In this document: in pieces, positions 1 to 7,584 of the stretch
How positions within the stretch are numbered: the first letter of the stretch is position 1
Layout: every line of letters begins with the position of its first letter
Assembly: GCA_035686205.1 (NCBI GenBank)
Contig: DASRZQ010000008.1
Coordinates: 1 to 36,648 of the forward strand
DNA length: 36,648 nucleotides
Source: CAIWTU01 sp035686205
GTDB taxonomy: Bacteria > Desulfobacterota > Desulfuromonadia > Geobacterales > Geobacteraceae
Direction: 5' to 3'
The notes under the pieces: model-generated
Databases searched by the model: none
The model's input: only the letters and a program-made list of their open reading frames with translations
What the model was told of the DNA's origin: nothing
Made by a program: the position numbers and the translations under genes

Positions 1-1
1 G

Positions 2-691
2 GTGTCCGCCTGGCTTGCCTATACCTGCCTCGCTCTCCGCTCACTTCATCGGGAATCCAAACTGGTTGCGGACAGGCTGGCAGCCGCGGACCTGGAAGGG
101 GCCCGCCGCTATTTATCCAGGATCGTGGGCCGTGATACGGAACACCTGGATGAGCCGGAAATCTGGCGGGCGTTGGTGGAAACGGTCGCGGAAAATTCCT
201 CGGACGGGGTGATCGCTCCCCTCTTCTACCTGATGCTCGGCGGGCCGGCGCTTGGCCTCGCCTACAAGGCGGTGAACACTCTGGATTCGATGGTGGGCTA
301 CAAAAACGAGAGATACCTTCACTTGGGCTGGGCCTCGGCCCGTTTCGACGATCTCGCCAACTGGCTGCCGGCAAGGATAACAGGTATTCTGATGGTCGTA
401 GCCGCACCTTTGGCAGGCCTGTCCGGAAGAAACGCCCTGCGCATCGTGTTTCGCGACGGGGGCAAACATTCCTCCCCCAACAGCGGCATTCCGGAAGCGG
501 CCGCCGCCGGGGCGCTCGGCGTAAGATTGGGTGGAGCAAACCGCTATTTCGGAGTAATTGTCGAGAAGCCGACCATCGGCGACATGATAAATGAGCTTTC
601 GATAGAGTCCTATCGTGGCACTGTCCGGCTGATGTATGTATCCACGTCGCTGATGCTGATTTTGTGGGGCGTGGTCATTTGGTTGCTATAA
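2..691 (+). CDS. cbiB: adenosylcobinamide-phosphate synthase CbiB/CobD, 3' part
   Basis: Membrane enzyme that attaches the aminopropanol arm to adenosylcobyric acid in cobalamin synthesis. The 229 visible residues carry the family's conserved blocks: RDTEHLD, ETVAENSSDGVIAPLFY, NTLDSMVGYKNERY, ARFDDLANWLPAR and a GGKHSSPNSGIPEAAAAGAL segment, the last being the usual GKHPSPN site with Ser in place of the first Pro. A hydrophobic helix closes the C-terminus. Family members are about 310-320 residues, so some 80-90 N-terminal residues lie before the window. The GTG at position 2 is therefore almost certainly internal. The product fits with the B12-dependent methionine synthase encoded further along. 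Confidence 0.93.
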   Translation: MSAWLAYTCLALRSLHRESKLVADRLAAADLEGARRYLSRIVGRDTEHLDEPEIWRALVETVAENSSDGVIAPLFYLMLGGPALGLAYKAVNTLDSMVGYKNERYLHLGWASARFDDLANWLPARITGILMVVAAPLAGLSGRNALRIVFRDGGKHSSPNSGIPEAAAAGALGVRLGGANRYFGVIVEKPTIGDMINELSIESYRGTVRLMYVSTSLMLILWGVVIWLL

Positions 692-711
692 ACGGGTAGG
701 GCTCAATCGGT

Positions 712-755
712 GCCTTCAGTCTTATCCTTCAGTCTTCAGCCCTCAGCCTTTAGCA
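712..755. repeat. short degenerate CTTCAG tandem repeat
   Basis: The gap between cbiB and the MFS gene contains several imperfect direct copies of a 7-11 nt unit (CCTTCAGTCTT, CTTCAGCC, CTCAGCCTT). It has no coding potential. It looks like a simple-sequence intergenic repeat rather than a regulatory site. Confidence 0.45.
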
Positions 756-791
756 TTATTTCAGATCAATCCCGTTGCACCAGGCGATATT

Positions 792-2066
792 ATGAGAAAA
801 GAATCCATTTCGACAACTTATACCCGCTACGCCCTAGTTCTCCTCCTGTCCGTCAACCTTCTGAACTACATCGACAGGCAGGTCCTTTACGCCGTTTTCC
901 CCCTGATCAAAACGGATTTTCACCTGTCAGACACCGCCCTCGGCTTTCTCGGCAGCGCCTTCATGCTCTGCTACATGTGCTCAGCACCACTGCTGGGGTG
1001 GCTGGGAGACCGCGGCAGCCGCATAAGGCTGGCCTCATGGGGAGTCGCCGTCTGGAGTGTCGCGACGGCCATGTCGGGAATCGCGCCTGGTTACCGTTCA
1101 CTGCTGGCGGCACGGACTATAGTGGGCATCGGAGAGGCAAGTTTCGGCACCGTGTCGCCCGGCCTGCTTTCTGACTTTTTTCCGAAGGAAAGGCGCGGAC
1201 GGATTCTGTCGTATTTCTACCTGGCGATTCCCGTCGGAAGCGCCCTCGGCTACCTGCTGGGTGGGCTGCTCGGCCAGAATTTCGGCTGGCATGTTGCATT
1301 CCTCATGGTCGGCGCACCGGGGCTAGTCCTGGCTATCGTATTGGGGTTCCTCAGGGAACCGGCGAGAGAGAGCGACAACGGGACTGGTCGGAGCAAGCGT
1401 AAAGCCCTGGACACGGGATATATGTCGTTTTTCAGGAACCGCTCGTTTGTCGTCAACACGCTGGCCATGGCCGCCATGACCTTCGCCATGGGAGGCCTTG
1501 CCCAATGGATCCCCACATTCCTGTACCGGGTCTATCACCTGGACGTAGCCAGGGGGAATACGCTGTTCGGGGCGATCACCGTTGCCGCGGGCATCGCCGG
1601 AACCCTTGCCGGCGGGAGACTCGGTGATTATTTTCAGAAAAAAAGCGATCGGGGATACCTGCTGGTTTCGGGATGGGGCTTCCTCATCGGCACCCCGATC
1701 GCCGTTTATGCCATAACGACTACGTCGCTCCAGGGCTGCCTTACTGCAATGTTTTTCGCTGAATTCTTCCTCTTTTTCAACACCGGCCCCCTCAACACCG
1801 TAATCGTCAACGTAAGCCCCCACAGCTGCCGGGCCATGGCCTTCGCCATCAATATCTTCTTCATCCATGCCCTGGGCGATGCCGTCTCACCAACCATCCT
1901 CGGCTGGTTTTCCGACATGTGGGGGCTGCGCCGGGCACTGCTGACGACACCCGTCGCAATAGCCCTCGCCGCGGTCTTCTGCATGCTCTGCACCCGCTAC
2001 ATCGGGCAAGACATGGAACGCGCGGAAAAAGCCGATACATTGAATGGAGAGATCTTAAAACGATAA
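792..2066 (+). CDS. MFS transporter, Spinster-like
   Basis: A 424-residue major facilitator superfamily permease of the inner membrane with about 12 hydrophobic segments. The first helix carries NYIDRQVL (residues 25-32), typical of the Spinster-like/organic-anion MFS branch. The loop between helices 2 and 3 has the MFS signature GWLGDRGSR (69-77). A second related loop, AGGRLGDYFQKKSDRG, follows the middle of the protein. The substrate cannot be read from sequence; relatives move sphingolipids, hexuronates or small organic acids. No strong Shine-Dalgarno site precedes the ATG at 792. The gene stands alone between cbiB and a palindromic repeat element. Confidence 0.85.
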   Translation: MRKESISTTYTRYALVLLLSVNLLNYIDRQVLYAVFPLIKTDFHLSDTALGFLGSAFMLCYMCSAPLLGWLGDRGSRIRLASWGVAVWSVATAMSGIAPGYRSLLAARTIVGIGEASFGTVSPGLLSDFFPKERRGRILSYFYLAIPVGSALGYLLGGLLGQNFGWHVAFLMVGAPGLVLAIVLGFLREPARESDNGTGRSKRKALDTGYMSFFRNRSFVVNTLAMAAMTFAMGGLAQWIPTFLYRVYHLDVARGNTLFGAITVAAGIAGTLAGGRLGDYFQKKSDRGYLLVSGWGFLIGTPIAVYAITTTSLQGCLTAMFFAEFFLFFNTGPLNTVIVNVSPHSCRAMAFAINIFFIHALGDAVSPTILGWFSDMWGLRRALLTTPVAIALAAVFCMLCTRYIGQDMERAEKADTLNGEILKR

Positions 2067-2070
2067 TTTT

Positions 2071-2452
2071 TCACGCAAAGACGCAAAGTCGCGAAGAAAA
2101 GCCACAAACTACTGAACCAGGAATTAACAGGTATATTCAGGATATACAGGATTAAAATAAATTTTTTTCAAAAACCGTTTCACGCTGATAAACGCACAGC
2201 GTTTATCAGTGACGTGTCACTAAATAACTTCAGATAAAATCTGATAAAAATCGGATTTTCCCCCGGATAGGCCTTGATCCGCTTTTATCAGAATTTATCA
2301 GATTTGATCCGCGTGGAATTGGTTTTACTATTTTTTGACTTGATTCCGCCTTGTCCGGATCAGGTTATATCTTGTGTCTTTAATCCTGTTCATCCTGATT
2401 ATCCCTGTTCATTACCTATTCTTTTTTTTGCGTCTTGGCGGCTTTGCGTGAG
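2071..2452. repeat. nested long palindromic intergenic element (~382 bp)
   Basis: Three pairs of inverted arms share a centre near position 2265. Outer arms are 2071-2100 and 2421-2452 (both read CACGCAAAG then AAGACGCAAA-type units). Middle arms are 2125-2154 and 2381-2412 (AACAGG, ATTCAGGAT or AATCAGGAT, ACAGGATTA). Inner arms are 2231-2256 and 2277-2301 (CTGATAAA twice, then CGGAT). A separate perfect hairpin with 11-bp arms and a 3-nt loop sits at 2185-2209. No plausible protein is encoded. The rest of the gap (2453-2574) holds only the ribosome binding site of the next gene. From memory, similar CACGCAAAGACGCAAAG motifs recur between genes in many environmental bacteria. A non-autonomous mobile or folded-RNA element is the likely explanation. 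Confidence 0.75.
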
Positions 2453-2574
2453 ACCGCTTTCATGCGGTTTCAGCTTTTCAGAAAATCCGTGTAAAAAAAT
2501 ATTACCGCCGGACATTTGCATGTAACCGGAAATTATGGTAGAGATTTATCCTTATTAAAAAATCCGGAGGAGAC

Positions 2575-3240
2575 ATGAAGAAAGATATACTGGAAAAGGG
2601 CGCCATCCTGCAGCGGGACAGGGAAACTTACGCCATCGCCCCGCACATCCCCGGCGGCATCACGGATACGGCAACCCTTCGCAAGATCTGCGACGTGGCG
2701 GACAAATACAAGGTTCAGGCGGTAAAGCTCACATCGGCGCAGCGTATCGCGCTGGTGGGCATCAGGGAAGAAGACCTGGACAATATCTGGAAGGACCTGG
2801 ACCAGAAGCCGGGCGCCGCCATCGGCCTGTGCGTGCGGAGCGTAAAAATATGCCCGGGAACGACTTTCTGCAAGCGGGGCGTGCAGGACTCCGTCGGGCT
2901 CGGACTCAAGATCGACGCCATCTACCACGCCATGGAGCTGCCCAACAAGATGAAAATGGGTGTGTCGGGCTGCATGCTGTCGTGTTCCGAAGTGTGGGTC
3001 AAGGATATCGGTGTGATGGGCACTCCGAAAGGGTGGAAAATCCTGGTGGGCGGCAACTCGGGCACGCGGCCGCGCATCGCCGACGTGCTGGCCGAAGAAA
3101 TCGCCACCGACGAAGAAGTGCTGGCGATCATCGAGAAGATCATCAACTGGTACAAGGCGGAGCCGAAAAAGGAACAGCGCCTTTGCCGCATCGTCGAGCA
3201 GATGGGCATCGACGCCTTCAGGCAGGCGGTTTTGGGGTAG
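2575..3240 (+). CDS. low-molecular-weight assimilatory-type sulfite reductase (siroheme/4Fe-4S)
   Basis: A 221-residue single-subunit siroheme protein, expected to be cytoplasmic and to reduce sulfite (possibly nitrite) with six electrons. The coupled siroheme/[4Fe-4S] site is explicit: CPGTTFC (C93, C99) followed by GCMLSCSE (C133, C137), i.e. C-X5-C...C-X3-C. The length matches the small, low-spin assimilatory-type sulfite reductase known from Desulfovibrio and related anaerobes, about half a normal sulfite reductase. It begins with an N-terminal ferredoxin-like half (THP-type strand region around 20-80). A strong GGAGGAG lies just before the ATG. It is monocistronic: no siroheme synthesis or electron donor gene is adjacent, so its in vivo donor is unknown. 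Confidence 0.85.
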   Translation: MKKDILEKGAILQRDRETYAIAPHIPGGITDTATLRKICDVADKYKVQAVKLTSAQRIALVGIREEDLDNIWKDLDQKPGAAIGLCVRSVKICPGTTFCKRGVQDSVGLGLKIDAIYHAMELPNKMKMGVSGCMLSCSEVWVKDIGVMGTPKGWKILVGGNSGTRPRIADVLAEEIATDEEVLAIIEKIINWYKAEPKKEQRLCRIVEQMGIDAFRQAVLG

Positions 3241-3264
3241 GCAACTTGATGATTATTATCCGAT

Positions 3265-3325
3265 TGGTAGGGGCAAACCTTGTGTTTGCCCAAGATGCGG
3301 GCGATCACGAGGATCGCCCCTACCA
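3265..3325. repeat. 61-bp double-hairpin repeat with 10-bp terminal inverted repeats
   Basis: TGGTAGGGGC at 3265-3274 is repeated inverted as GCCCCTACCA at 3316-3325. Between them are two hairpins: GGGCAAAC...GTTTGCCC (3271-3291) and GGGCGATC...GATCGCCC (about 3300-3319). The element lies between two convergent genes, where it could act as a bidirectional transcription barrier. It resembles REP/BIME-type intergenic repeats. Confidence 0.75.
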
Positions 3326-3342
3326 TTTTGCGCGTTGAAATT

Positions 3343-3651
3343 CTATTCCGGCTCGCTAATCATCTCCCACAACGAGATGTCGAGCGGCTCGGCGCACAGC
3401 TCGCCGGCCTTCGCCTTCAGCTCCACCAGGTACGGCATTTCCAGGTGCTCTTCGAGCAGTTTCTTGCTCACCCAGTTTTCATAAAGCATGAATACCCCTT
3501 TGTCGTCGGATGACACGTGCAGGTCGTAGTTGATGCACCCTGCCTCGTCGCGGGTAGGCGCCACACATGCCATGATAGCCTGCTTCAATGCCTCCTCTTT
3601 TCCCGCCTTCGCCTTGAACCTGGCCAGAACCGTAACTTTCTTGTCCGCCAT
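3343..3651 (-). CDS. antibiotic biosynthesis monooxygenase (ABM/YgiN) family protein
   Basis: A 102-residue single-domain protein with the ABM dimeric alpha-beta barrel pattern: VTVLARFKAKAGKEEAL, then EAGCINYDLHVS, then FMLYENWVSKKLLEEHLEMPYL. Relatives include quinol monooxygenase YgiN and haem-degrading or autoinducer-processing proteins. The family is functionally mixed, so no substrate is assigned. AGGAGGGATT precedes the ATG, which confirms this start. It is convergent with the sulfite reductase gene and divergent from the lipid-kinase-like gene, with about 200 bp for promoters of both. Confidence 0.85.
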   Translation of the reverse strand: MADKKVTVLARFKAKAGKEEALKQAIMACVAPTRDEAGCINYDLHVSSDDKGVFMLYENWVSKKLLEEHLEMPYLVELKAKAGELCAEPLDISLWEMISEPE

Positions 3652-3851
3652 AATCCCTCCTCATTTTCCCGGGCTCCCGCCCTGTGATTTTGAACCTGCC
3701 CCCTGGGGCAGGCACGCTCAGCCATCTGAACTGTACCACAATCAAAAAAATTGTAAAATCTTGCTTAATTCCGGAGTCAGCGGCTTTACAGGGAAAGTCC
3801 TTCGTGATTTAATCAGAATGCCGGCAGGATTTTTCGTTATCAGGAGAATCA

Positions 3852-4724
3852 ATGACGAGAGATTGCGAGGTAATCATTAACCGCTTATCGGGATCATATT
3901 CCGATGAAAATGCGGACAGGGTCAAATCCTTTCTTGTCTCGCAGGGCTTCGCCCCCTCCCTGAGCCTGATCCGCGACCTTGACGAGGCAACCGTGGTTGC
4001 CCGTTGCGTCTGTTCGCAGGGCCGAAATCCCCTGCTGATCGTGGGCGGCGGAGACGGAACCGTCAACGGCGTTCTCAACGGCCTGCACCCCGGCGCCGCC
4101 ACCATGGCCGTGCTGCCTTTCGGGACAGCCAACGTGCTGGCGACGGAACTGGGCATAAAATCCGTCGACGATGCTCTTCTGAAAATTGTGCGGGGCGAGT
4201 CGCGTTCCGCTTCGGTCGGCTTCATTGAAAGGGAAAATCATGGAAGGTATTTCCTGCTTGTGGCCGGGATCGGTTTTGACGGGTCTGTTGTGAAGGATGT
4301 CGGGTTCCGGGAGAAACGACTTCTGGGAAAAGGGGCGTATGTTCTTTCGGCCATCCGTCAATTCGCAAAATGGAAAAAGGAACCCATGGAGATTGAGGCA
4401 GACGGTGAAAGAATCACCTGCCAAAGCCTGCTGGTCTGCAATTGCTCAAGGTACGCGGGCAGGTTTTCCATTGCCCCCGAAGCCAGCCTGTTCGAGCCGG
4501 TGTTCGACGTATTCTGCATTCAGGGCTCGGGACGGGCGAGCCTTCTGAGGGGAGCGGCACGACTGTTGGCGGGAAGGGGCCCGTGCAGTGCCGGCATAAG
4601 GGCGCTGAGGCCTCGCCGGCTGGTTGTTTCCGGCAACAGGCCGGTACAGGTCGACGGCGACTATTTTTGCCGGGCGCCAGTCAAAATCAGCGCCGTACCG
4701 GATTTCGTCAGGCTGATTGTGTGA
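3852..4724 (+). CDS. diacylglycerol kinase family (YegS/LCB5-like) lipid kinase
   Basis: A 290-residue member of the DAGK catalytic superfamily, expected to phosphorylate a lipid or sphingoid-type alcohol using ATP. The nucleotide-binding glycine loop GGGDGT is at residues 65-70, followed by VNGVLNGL. The second family motif PFGTANVLA is at 89-97. The C-terminal half has the beta-sandwich signature GIGFDGSVV and ends QVDGDYFCRAPVKISAVP, as in YegS-type proteins. AGGAGAATCA precedes the ATG at 3852. It is followed 84 bp later by kup with its own likely promoter, so the two need not be co-transcribed. The lipid substrate is unknown. Confidence 0.88.
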   Translation: MTRDCEVIINRLSGSYSDENADRVKSFLVSQGFAPSLSLIRDLDEATVVARCVCSQGRNPLLIVGGGDGTVNGVLNGLHPGAATMAVLPFGTANVLATELGIKSVDDALLKIVRGESRSASVGFIERENHGRYFLLVAGIGFDGSVVKDVGFREKRLLGKGAYVLSAIRQFAKWKKEPMEIEADGERITCQSLLVCNCSRYAGRFSIAPEASLFEPVFDVFCIQGSGRASLLRGAARLLAGRGPCSAGIRALRPRRLVVSGNRPVQVDGDYFCRAPVKISAVPDFVRLIV

Positions 4725-4749
4725 TTGTTTAATGGGTGCACGATTTTTA

Positions 4750-4778
4750 TTGTGGAAATGAAAAGACAGTGATATAAG
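4750..4778 (+). promoter_or_regulatory. candidate sigma-70 promoter of kup
   Basis: TTGTGG (4750-4755), a 17-bp spacer and TATAAG (4773-4778). The -10 is a 5/6 match and the -35 is weak. The predicted transcript would begin after the GTG at 4778, which argues against that codon as the kup start. Confidence 0.4.
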
Positions 4779-4807
4779 TGCCCGGTTTGATTTTCAGGAG
4801 GATTGGA

Positions 4808-6625
4808 ATGAGACCACACGCCGGTGAATCTTTCTGGGGCGGCATTGTCAAATCCATGGGACTGGTTTTCGGCGACATAGGCACCAGTCCCATTTATACC
4901 CTTACCGTCATCTTCGCACTCACCAAGCCGACCCGCGAAAACGTCTTCGGCATCCTTTCCCTGGTCGTCTGGACCCTTATCATCATCGTCAGCGTACAGT
5001 ACGCATGGCTTGCCATGAGTCTCGGCCGCAAGGGCGAAGGCGGCACCATCGTGCTCAAGGAAATCCTGGCCAGGCTGCTGAAAAAAGGGCGCAAGGTGGC
5101 CTTTTTCGGCATTCTTTCGTATTTCGGGGTTTCACTCCTGTTGGGAGACGGCGTAATAACCCCCGCCATCAGTATTCTGTCGGCTGTTGAGGGGTTGCTG
5201 CTCATCCCCGGCATGGAGACTACGCACAGAAGCACGCTCATCCTGATTGCCGCGACCATCGCGGTAATCCTGTTCATATTTCAGTACAAGGGCACCGACA
5301 AGGTGGCCGCGGCGTTCGGTCCTTTGATGGTGCTCTGGTTCGCGGCGCTGGCACTCTCGGGCCTTGTCTCCATTTTTACCATGCCGGATGTCCTCAGGGC
5401 AATAAGTCCCCATTACGGGTTTTTCTTTGTCTGGAAAAACGGCATGTCCGGGTTTTTCGTGCTCTCCGAGGTCATCCTCTGCGCAACCGGTGGAGAAGCC
5501 CTGTATGCCGACATGGGGCACCTGGGGCGACGGCCCATCATCAGGGCCTGGTATTTCGTCTTCGTGGCCCTCGTCATAAATTACCTGGGGCAGGGCGCAT
5601 TTGTAATGAGCCATCCAAAGGCGCCCAACGTGCTTTTCGCCATGGCCCAGTGGGAATCGGGGTTTCTGTACACGCCCTTTCTCATACTGACCATACTGGC
5701 TACCATTATTGCTTCCCAGGCGCTGATCAGCGGGGTTTTCTCCATCGTCTACCAGGGGATCACCACCCGCGTCATGCCGCTCATGAAAGTCAAATTCACC
5801 TCCAGCAAGCTCAAATCCCAGATTTACATAGGCTCCGTAAACTGGTCGTTAATGGTAGCGGTCATCTTCATAATGCTCATATTCAGGGAGTCCAGCAACC
5901 TGGCGGCGGCGTACGGACTGGCGGTTACCGGCACGATGCTGATCACGGGGATCATGATGACGGTGATATTCAGCCGGACGCTCCGGAAATGGAAGGTCCC
6001 CATCGCTCTTTTCGTAACTCTTGTTGATCTTGCGTTTCTCATCTCCAACCTGAACAAACTGCCCCACGGTGGGTACTGGTCGCTTATCCTGGCTTCAATA
6101 CCGCTGTGCGCCATTTTTCTCTGGACCAACGGTCAGCGCGCGCTATACCGTTCCCTAAAACCGTTGGACCTGGATACATTCCTCCTCAGCTACGAACAGA
6201 TATACGCCAAAGGCAGAAACATCCCCGGAACTGCGCTGTTCTTCACCCGGGAGAAAGAAGTGGTTCCGCCCTACGTGGTGCACTGCATCATCCGCAGCAA
6301 CATCATTTACGAGAAAAATATCTTTATCTCGCTTTTGAGGACTGACGAGCCTTTCGGACTCAGGACCGCGAGGCACGAGCTGGGACCGGGCCTTGAGGCG
6401 TTCGAGATAAGGCTCGGATACATGGAAGTGATCGACCTGGAGAAGCTCCTGAAAAAGAACAATATTCATGAAAAAGTGATCTTTTACGGGATAGAGGATA
6501 TATCCACCGGGAACATAATCTGGAGGCTGTTCTCCGTAGTCAAGAAGCTTGCGCCCAATTTCGTCCAGTTCCACCAGCTCCCCGCCGCCAAGCTCCAGGG
6601 TGTCGTGACCAGGGTGGAAATGTAG
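4808..6625 (+). CDS. kup: Kup-type low-affinity potassium transporter
   Basis: A 605-residue inner-membrane K+ uptake protein, probably K+/H+ symport. The N-terminal signature GDIGTSPIYT is at residues 22-31. It is followed by VWTLIIIVSVQY and GEGGTIVLKE, then about 12 membrane segments and a hydrophilic C-terminal domain of some 150 residues starting near the FLLSYEQIYAKGRNIPGTA block. All are standard for Kup/HAK/KT. The frame is open back to a GTG at 4778. However, CAGGAGG lies 6-12 nt before the ATG at 4808 and a promoter-like -10 ends at 4778, so 4808 is chosen. Potassium uptake fits an osmoadaptive strategy together with the solute block at 22-28 kb. Confidence 0.93.
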   Translation: MRPHAGESFWGGIVKSMGLVFGDIGTSPIYTLTVIFALTKPTRENVFGILSLVVWTLIIIVSVQYAWLAMSLGRKGEGGTIVLKEILARLLKKGRKVAFFGILSYFGVSLLLGDGVITPAISILSAVEGLLLIPGMETTHRSTLILIAATIAVILFIFQYKGTDKVAAAFGPLMVLWFAALALSGLVSIFTMPDVLRAISPHYGFFFVWKNGMSGFFVLSEVILCATGGEALYADMGHLGRRPIIRAWYFVFVALVINYLGQGAFVMSHPKAPNVLFAMAQWESGFLYTPFLILTILATIIASQALISGVFSIVYQGITTRVMPLMKVKFTSSKLKSQIYIGSVNWSLMVAVIFIMLIFRESSNLAAAYGLAVTGTMLITGIMMTVIFSRTLRKWKVPIALFVTLVDLAFLISNLNKLPHGGYWSLILASIPLCAIFLWTNGQRALYRSLKPLDLDTFLLSYEQIYAKGRNIPGTALFFTREKEVVPPYVVHCIIRSNIIYEKNIFISLLRTDEPFGLRTARHELGPGLEAFEIRLGYMEVIDLEKLLKKNNIHEKVIFYGIEDISTGNIIWRLFSVVKKLAPNFVQFHQLPAAKLQGVVTRVEM

Positions 6626-6827
6626 GATCAATGCGGTAGTACGTGAGACGCGGAAAGACGGACGGAGATGAAACCTATAAATCCGGTAAATCTTTTATAT
6701 TTTGTCCTGATTCTCAATTCCCGTTTCCAGCCATCCGGGCAAAAGTCTTGCATACAGTTAAAGCAGAAGCCTTCCAATAGCCGATGGTAAAGCTGCCGAT
6801 AAAAAATCTTTTAGCGGGGACACTCTT

Positions 6828-7541
6828 ATGCCGACACCCAAGATTCTTTTAGTTGACGACACGAGACTTTTCCTGGAGTTGGAAAAGAGTTTTCTCAAAC
6901 TCTCCCCCGTGCACGTTCTGACCGCGACCAACGGCATCGACGCGCTGGAGATCTGCAGAAACGAGCGGCCCGATCTCATTTACATGGACCTGCACATGCC
7001 GCAGATGGACGGCGCCTTGTGCTGCGCCGTCCTGAAAGGCGATCCCGCCCTGCGCTCTATCCCTGTAATAATGGTCACTTCCGCCGGTAAAGACGAAGAT
7101 GTCAGGCTCTGCAGCGAAGCCGGCTGCGACGATTTCCTCACCAAACCGGTAAACAGGAAGGAATTCCTGGAAAAAGGCAGAAGGTTCCTGAACCGGATCG
7201 ATCGCAGGGAAATCCGGGTGGAGTGCAGGACACCGGTAAAATTCAAGGCGCACAACGTGCATTTTTCCGGGGTCAGCGCCGACATCAGCTCGGGCGGCAT
7301 ATTTGTGGCAGCGGATATCGACATCGAGCCGAAAACCGCTGTCGAGCTCGCCTTCGAGATTCCGGAAACGGGGTGCCCGCTACAGGGAATCAGGGGAAAG
7401 GTTGCCTGGCGGAACTGTGCCAAAAGCCTGTCAAAGCCGGACTTGCCACCGGGTTTCGGAGTTGAATTTATCGAGTTGCCCAAGGAAGCGGCCGAAATCA
7501 TAAACTCCTTCGTGGAAATCAACAAACAGGAACAAATCTGA
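6828..7541 (+). CDS. response regulator: receiver domain fused to PilZ-like domain
   Basis: A 237-residue cytoplasmic two-domain regulator. The receiver (about 4-122) has the acidic pair DD (10-11), phospho-acceptor D54 in YMDLHMPQMDG, T84 in MVTSAG and K106 in LTKPVN. A PilZ-like domain follows. It has RREIR (126-130), fitting the RxxxR c-di-GMP contact, and DISSGG (152-157), fitting D/NxSxxG. Such receiver-PilZ proteins are frequent in Deltaproteobacteria and are thought to link phosphorylation to c-di-GMP responses. No cognate kinase is adjacent. The ribosome binding site is weak (GCGGGGACACTCTT). It is convergent with the glycosyltransferase gene, 43 bp away. Confidence 0.88.
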   Translation: MPTPKILLVDDTRLFLELEKSFLKLSPVHVLTATNGIDALEICRNERPDLIYMDLHMPQMDGALCCAVLKGDPALRSIPVIMVTSAGKDEDVRLCSEAGCDDFLTKPVNRKEFLEKGRRFLNRIDRREIRVECRTPVKFKAHNVHFSGVSADISSGGIFVAADIDIEPKTAVELAFEIPETGCPLQGIRGKVAWRNCAKSLSKPDLPPGFGVEFIELPKEAAEIINSFVEINKQEQI

Positions 7542-7584
7542 AAAGAAAACTGTTGATGCATTCGCGGAAACTTGAATAAAAAGC

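Noticed and set aside
2274..2525. 83-codon rightward open frame within the palindromic element
   Set aside because: It is a translation of repeat arms, has no ribosome site, and its composition follows the repeat words.
4778..4807. GTG at 4778 as the kup start
   Set aside because: It coincides with the end of a promoter-like -10 and has no ribosome site, while CAGGAGG lies just before the ATG at 4808.
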